Assembly: GCA_008508345.1 (NCBI GenBank)
Contig: QNGE01000767.1
Span: 155,361-219,360, forward strand
Source: Paragonimus westermani
Taxonomy: Eukaryota > Platyhelminthes > Trematoda > Plagiorchiida > Troglotrematidae
Length of the DNA: 64,000 nucleotides
Direction of reading: 5' to 3'
A program made the position numbers and the translations under genes. This document shows, piece by piece, positions 59,640-64,000 of this stretch. Position 1 is the first letter of the stretch. The number at the start of each line of letters is the position of its first letter. The notes beneath the pieces were generated by a model. That model ran no database searches. It was not told the origin of the DNA and was given only the letters and a program-made list of their open reading frames with translations.

Positions 59640-60772
59640 TCTAGTAAAACTTTTAAATGGCCTCTTGCAGAGCAGCCAACAACCTCTAGTAAAGGGCGGT
59701 TCCAGTGATTGATAGCCTCATAACTGATGAACTGTAACCTAAGGAAGGTCCGGGGTCAAAGCTTATAGAGTATCTTGTCATACCACCTTCGACTGTTATC
59801 ACATACCGGGGTGAAGAATTGTTACACGAGTACTGTGCTAAAGCAAAAGTGTGTAAGAAGTAAGTCATTGCGGTGTCTTTGAAACTCAAGCGGATAAAGA
59901 TCAAGAATTTCCAGGTGAGACTCTTAGGAGAGATGCCATAAGACAGTGACCATTTTGTTGGCTACTCGCTAGACCCGTTCATTGACCAGCATGTCCTTCT
60001 GCAAACCGGTGTAAACGAATTGATTAGCATACTCGAGCAGTGACCTTATATAGACTCCGTGAGGCGTTTGAAAGGCGTACCTGTCTAAGCCGGGATAGGC
60101 TCTTTTTATGATCCCAAGAGTCATAAAACCCCTTTTGGCGGCCAGCTGGTGGTGATAAGAGAAGGATAAACCAGACGACAGGCAAATCCCTAGGTCATTT
60201 TTGAAGTCGACTTTCGTTACATATATTGCGCTTTGTGCACTGCTTATCACGTAGAGATTCCCGAAATCCTTTCCGAGGGACATATGTGCACACTTGCTCT
60301 CGTTTAAAGAGAGACTGTAGTCATCTGACCAGCATTTAATACGATCAAGGCCACTCTGCAAAGCATTGGGATCACATGAAGAATCACACAAAAAATGGCT
60401 TTCCTGGAAATAAGCTCGAGGGGGTCACTGATATAAATCAGAAATAACAACGGACCAAGTACGGACCATAGAGGTACTTTCATGAAGACCACGGAGGGAG
60501 AAAGGCCCGAACCAGTTTACACTCTGAAGGCCCTGTCAAAAACAAATACCAACTTAATTAATCCAGCAAAGATTCTCTCCTTTAGTTCAGTAAGCTGCTA
60601 GTTTATGTGCAAGAGGACCGTGTGGGACACAGTCAGAGGCTTTGGCAGAGTCAAAAAAGATTAAAGATAATTGTCTAGCCTTCGCCAGACAACCCATAGA
60701 GATCAAAGATTGTCTGCTTGAGTGAGAGACTTGGTTACTCAACTGGACACATACACATATGAACACACCCAC
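59640..60772 (-). pseudogene. CR1-type LINE reverse transcriptase fragment
   Basis: Minus strand, from 60772: SRQSLISMGCLAKARQLSLI then FFDSAKASDCVPHGPLAHKL (motif A with Asp), SVLGPLLFLIYISDPLELIS (near 60450), a deletion where YADD should be, then LQSGLDRIKCWSDDYSLSLN and ESKCAHM (60340-60260), NDLGICLSSGLSF, KRGFMTLGIIKRAYPGLDRY, VYIRSLLEYANQFVYTGLQK (near 60020), and LEILDLYPLEFQRHRNDLLL (near 59880). It parallels the CR1 at 51553-53420. Lacks the 5' half and endonuclease. Confidence 0.85.
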
Positions 60773-61444
60773 GTCCGAAGAAATGCGTCACTTAGGATGG
60801 TGGAGGAGGAAGAAGGTATTTCTGTGTCAGGCGGCTTGCGGTTCAATCCGTGTTGACGACTACTGTGACGAATCACTTTCACCCGGGTCATGTACGCTTC
60901 GGGACAAGGAAATCGCGGCTGCACTTGAACCAGTGAATGTACGCAATAAATCGGATGAAACTACTGGGCACTGTGTCTAAACTTGGGCTCTAAGGTATTT
61001 ATAGCTGTGCAGCGCACACGCGATCTACTAGTGACTTCAGTGTTATGTGGACCATTCATCGCTCTGTAGTAAGTTCCGGTGTCCGTGATCATAGCTGTTA
61101 CACGTTTAAGACCATAGATTTATCTGGATTCCTATTTGCAAGAAGCGCTTGTGGTATCACCCGGTGATGTGGGTCAACCACTTCATTAGTGAAGTATTAC
61201 AAATTTGACTGAATACAACTATGTAGATTACGTTTCCAGATTGAAAAACAGAAGCGAAGTTCGGTTCTGCAGGCGAAAATATCTGTAGTTCCATAGTTTC
61301 CTTCTAATGACTCTCAGTTGCTGTAACATGTGATCCAAAAACACAATAACCCTGACCGTAATTGCAAACTCAGTTGAGACTTATATCGTAATAGAGATGG
61401 TGTAATGGCTATCTGATTAGCAACATTATTTTTTGTCTAAAGCA
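60773..61444. other. No recognisable gene or repeat
   Basis: Includes overlapping frames at 60739-60980 on both strands, adjacent to the CR1 truncation point; not recognised. Confidence 0.4.
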
Positions 61445-61622
61445 AACGCCTCTCGCATCTGATCGCAGCATTCATATTCTGGAAGACTTTCTAGTATAAC
61501 GCTGCTAAAAAGGGGCCCTATGCTCCTATCACAGCTCATCATACTTGTCAGAATAAGGAGTTGAACCCTGACCACGTGTTTCCGACGTATCTTTGTTAAA
61601 CACTGCTGCAGCGCGGTCCAAT
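61445..61622 (-). mobile_element. tRNA-derived SINE, diverged
   Basis: Minus strand: an A-box-like GCGCTGCAGCAGTGTTTAAC (near 61610), B-box GGGTTCAACTCC (61568-61557), TATGATGAGCTGTGATAGGA then GCATAGGGGCCC (hammerhead with GAAA lost but stem III still palindromic), and tail CAGAATATGAATGCTGCGAT then CAGATG. About 30 bp shorter than the 37-kb copy. Confidence 0.68.
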
Positions 61623-63474
61623 TGTCGTACGCAAATGGTCAGCTACTTAACATTACGGGTACCTATCAGTTTAGTCAGTCCTCTCTGCGAAAAAGGTGCA
61701 ATCTACCTAACTTTGATCGAAAACCGCACGTTTTCTACTACTGCTTAAACTGGAATTCTCCAATCTCATTGCCCGTGCTCAACACTATTGCAGATTACTG
61801 ACCAGCACTCCGAAATTTGTTTGTCTTGGAGCTGCATTGTATTTTATCGGAAGCTGTTACATCAGAAACAAAGCTGATTACCAGGTTTGGACTTCTATTT
61901 AACTATCTGTCTGTGTCTGAATTGCTGTTTTACTACGAAAACACTGTAACTTTCAGGGTTACATTATAGTGCGCAATTCGCTTGTTTTTGTCTCGTGCAT
62001 TACAGTGTTCAGGTTATGATTTTCAGTCAGACCAAGAGAGAGGTAAATTCGAACTGCCTAAACATCGAGTAGCCTGAACAAGAACATGTTTCTATGAAAT
62101 TCTCATTGATGACCTACCCCAACCAGCAATGTGAACGTACGGCTAATGAAGAGGGAGATCTACATCGCTTTCCTCTTTATATCCCAGCAGGTGTGACCAG
62201 CCTAAATGACTGTATCGGTTTTGTTCGGTCTGGAGTTTATTGGGCAGTTTGCCTTTATGCTGTCCTAATACACTTTACATTTTGACTGAGAAGTAATTTC
62301 CAGCCACAGAACAATCTGGATAAAACCAAGTGTAGATACATTACTTCTTCACTGTTAGAGGTCGTTACGTTGACCAGGAGTTGAAACACAATACATGGTA
62401 CCTTGAATGTGTTAGGTCGCCAACTGCTCTGCTGATATCTGTCCAAACAAAATCAAATTGAAGTATACCTAGAAGCGTTCAAAATTTCAGGCCTGATAAT
62501 ATGTATCTTGTTAGGCACACATGAACCCATGGTAAACGAGAAAACGAAGCCTTAAGTAATTGATAAACGACGTAATTACTATAATTGTTTACGAAGTGGT
62601 AAGTGACATAAAAACCTAAAGATATAGCCAAAGCTATATATACTTATGCATACCCATATATATTTAAATATCAAATATAAATTAATCGATAAGAATATAG
62701 GAAGAAGATTGTGACTTACATGGGTCAATCAAAAACTAGACAGAAGTAATTCATCACATGATTGTTTGAAAACGCTGGCGTTAGAAAACCTGCCGCAAAC
62801 CACTACAGATTTGTTAGGAAGGCCAAGCGTTTTGGAAGCTGAGACTAGTTTCACGAACGTACAAGCAAGCGTAGTTTGTCGGTAACGCCTTCACAATCGG
62901 TTCAGGCATGGTGTTCCAGATTGAAAGTAGGTTATTTTATCCCAGGTGACTCAGTTTATTTCGCATCTTCAACCAGTGAAGTCGGAATACTTTTCTAACT
63001 AAGCTCAACTGAATACCACAGAGGATGCAGTGGGATGCTATGGGACAAAATGGAGTCACCCCATATATACTGATTAATCTTGGGGGAATGACCGAAGTTA
63101 ATTAGGCTTTCTGATCAAGATAACCAGGCGATGAAGCACGTCTTTTTGCCAGGAGCTATGATCTCCCAATCAAGTAAATACCAACAACAAGGTGCAGTCG
63201 ATATGCTTGAATGTTTCACTCGATGTGTGATATGTGTGGCCTAGCTCCAATGAGATGCACTAATCTTATGTTGAAGCTAGACTATCCGACAACTCAGGAG
63301 AACAGTAACGTTTATATTCTATCAAAATTTCTCTTGCAAGCTTATGAGTACAGCAACAATCGACCCAAAAACGGCAAAATTATCTGAATTTCTTACGTAT
63401 TCCTAGAGGAATTTTTAAAGAAGAGCTTAATTTCCGCAGCACGTAATGCATTTTCGTTTATCCTCTGGTTTCAG
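61623..63474. other. No recognisable gene or repeat
   Basis: Unassigned; 62620-62700 is an AT-rich run (TATATACTTATGCATACCCA and on). A 63-codon plus frame at 62094 is not recognised. Confidence 0.45.
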
Positions 63475-63573
63475 ATGTTTTCGGGGAAATATGTAAGACG
63501 AGCTCACTTATCTCGATCGCGGGGAGCTGCAAATGATAACCCTATGGCCGATAACTTGCAGCTTTTGGTTAAC
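63475..63573 (+). CDS. Weak candidate internal exon
   Basis: A strong acceptor (TTATCCTCTGGTTTCAG) is followed by 99 bp, exactly 33 codons, in frame (KYVRRAHLSRSRGAANDN, then MADNLQLLVN), and then by a good donor, AAC/GTATGT, at 63574. The frame stays open past the donor. No family resemblance. The match to splice consensus at both ends is the only support. Confidence 0.25.
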
Positions 63574-64000
63574 GTATGTCACCTAATTTCAGTAGCACAT
63601 TTACATAGTTTTGTTTTGCAGCAGTTCTGTATGGAGCAATATAAAGAACAATTACATTCATCACACAATTCGTATTCCGAGTAATCCTTTACTCCACGAT
63701 GACCGCTATCGACTATGAACTATTTACAGAGGTCGGCCATCAGATTTGGCTCACTGGTTTGGTGGTCTAGCTTAGGTTGTCTGTGTGATGTCTGTTAGTA
63801 CGTGAAATCACTAGCATGTTCTTTCAAGTTTGCATGTATGACCACTTCATAAAGATCAACTGCTGCGCAAGTTGGGTAGGCACGAGGTTCGTTGGATTTA
63901 AATCCAAGCTCTTGATGGTCGGGGTGGCCCACAAGTAATAATTCCGAATAGTCAGCTGAGGAAAATTTGCCTACGTCATCGTAAAGTGGCCCTTATTACT
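63574..64000. other. No recognisable gene or repeat
   Basis: Nothing recognised to the window end. Confidence 0.4.

Overview
The window looks like repeat-rich, gene-poor eukaryotic DNA. Open frames are short, no operon-like gene series occurs, and the base composition is moderately AT-rich. Nearly everything I can identify is a decayed retroelement: Penelope-like elements (PLEs) with GIY-YIG endonuclease domains, CR1-type LINEs, one LTR-flanked Ty3/gypsy element and a tRNA-derived SINE family. The SINE carries what looks like a hammerhead ribozyme (HHR) next to pol III boxes, the layout I recall for the schistosome Sm-alpha repeat. That combination suggests a parasitic flatworm (trematode or cestode). 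This is inference from repeat content, not proof, and no host gene is certain.

Layout. 1-14480 is bounded by a long inverted repeat whose outer 324 bp are identical. Inside it are an inverted pair of PLE tail repeats (4.6-4.9 kb), a PLE endonuclease fragment with an HHR-like motif after it (6.7-7.5 kb), and a 3.9-kb G-poor, tetranucleotide-flavoured degenerate satellite (8.9-12.7 kb). That satellite is split by an 0.83-kb inverted-repeat-bounded cassette carrying a GIY-YIG domain (12.74-13.57 kb). 14.8-23.7 kb is mostly unassigned, with two old SINEs. 23.7-28.6 kb is a cluster of minus-strand PLE pieces: three endonuclease domains, a reverse transcriptase, and a second RT nested inside one endonuclease. 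33.4-34.95 kb is a PLE fragment flanked by inverted copies of its own 3' region, each with an HHR-like core. 37.2-37.5 kb holds the best SINE, inside a 96-bp-armed foldback. 46.1-46.8 kb is another PLE endonuclease plus a decayed HHR. 48.8-54.8 kb is a minus-strand gypsy element (LTR, gag, protease, RT, RNase H, integrase, polypurine tract, LTR) with a CR1 LINE lodged between protease and RT. A second CR1 fragment lies at 59.6-60.8 kb, and further SINEs at 59.1 and 61.5 kb.

I group the PLE pieces into three families. PLE-A is at 4.6, 6.7, 23.7 and 28.3 kb; PLE-B at 12.7, 14.6 and 24.3 kb; PLE-C at 33.4 and 46.1 kb. All protein-coding pieces carry stops, frameshifts or missing key residues, so no autonomous element is intact here. 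The biology of interest is RNA-level: HHR-like motifs recur just 3' of PLE endonuclease domains and inside the SINE. Several PLE pieces are packaged between inverted repeats.
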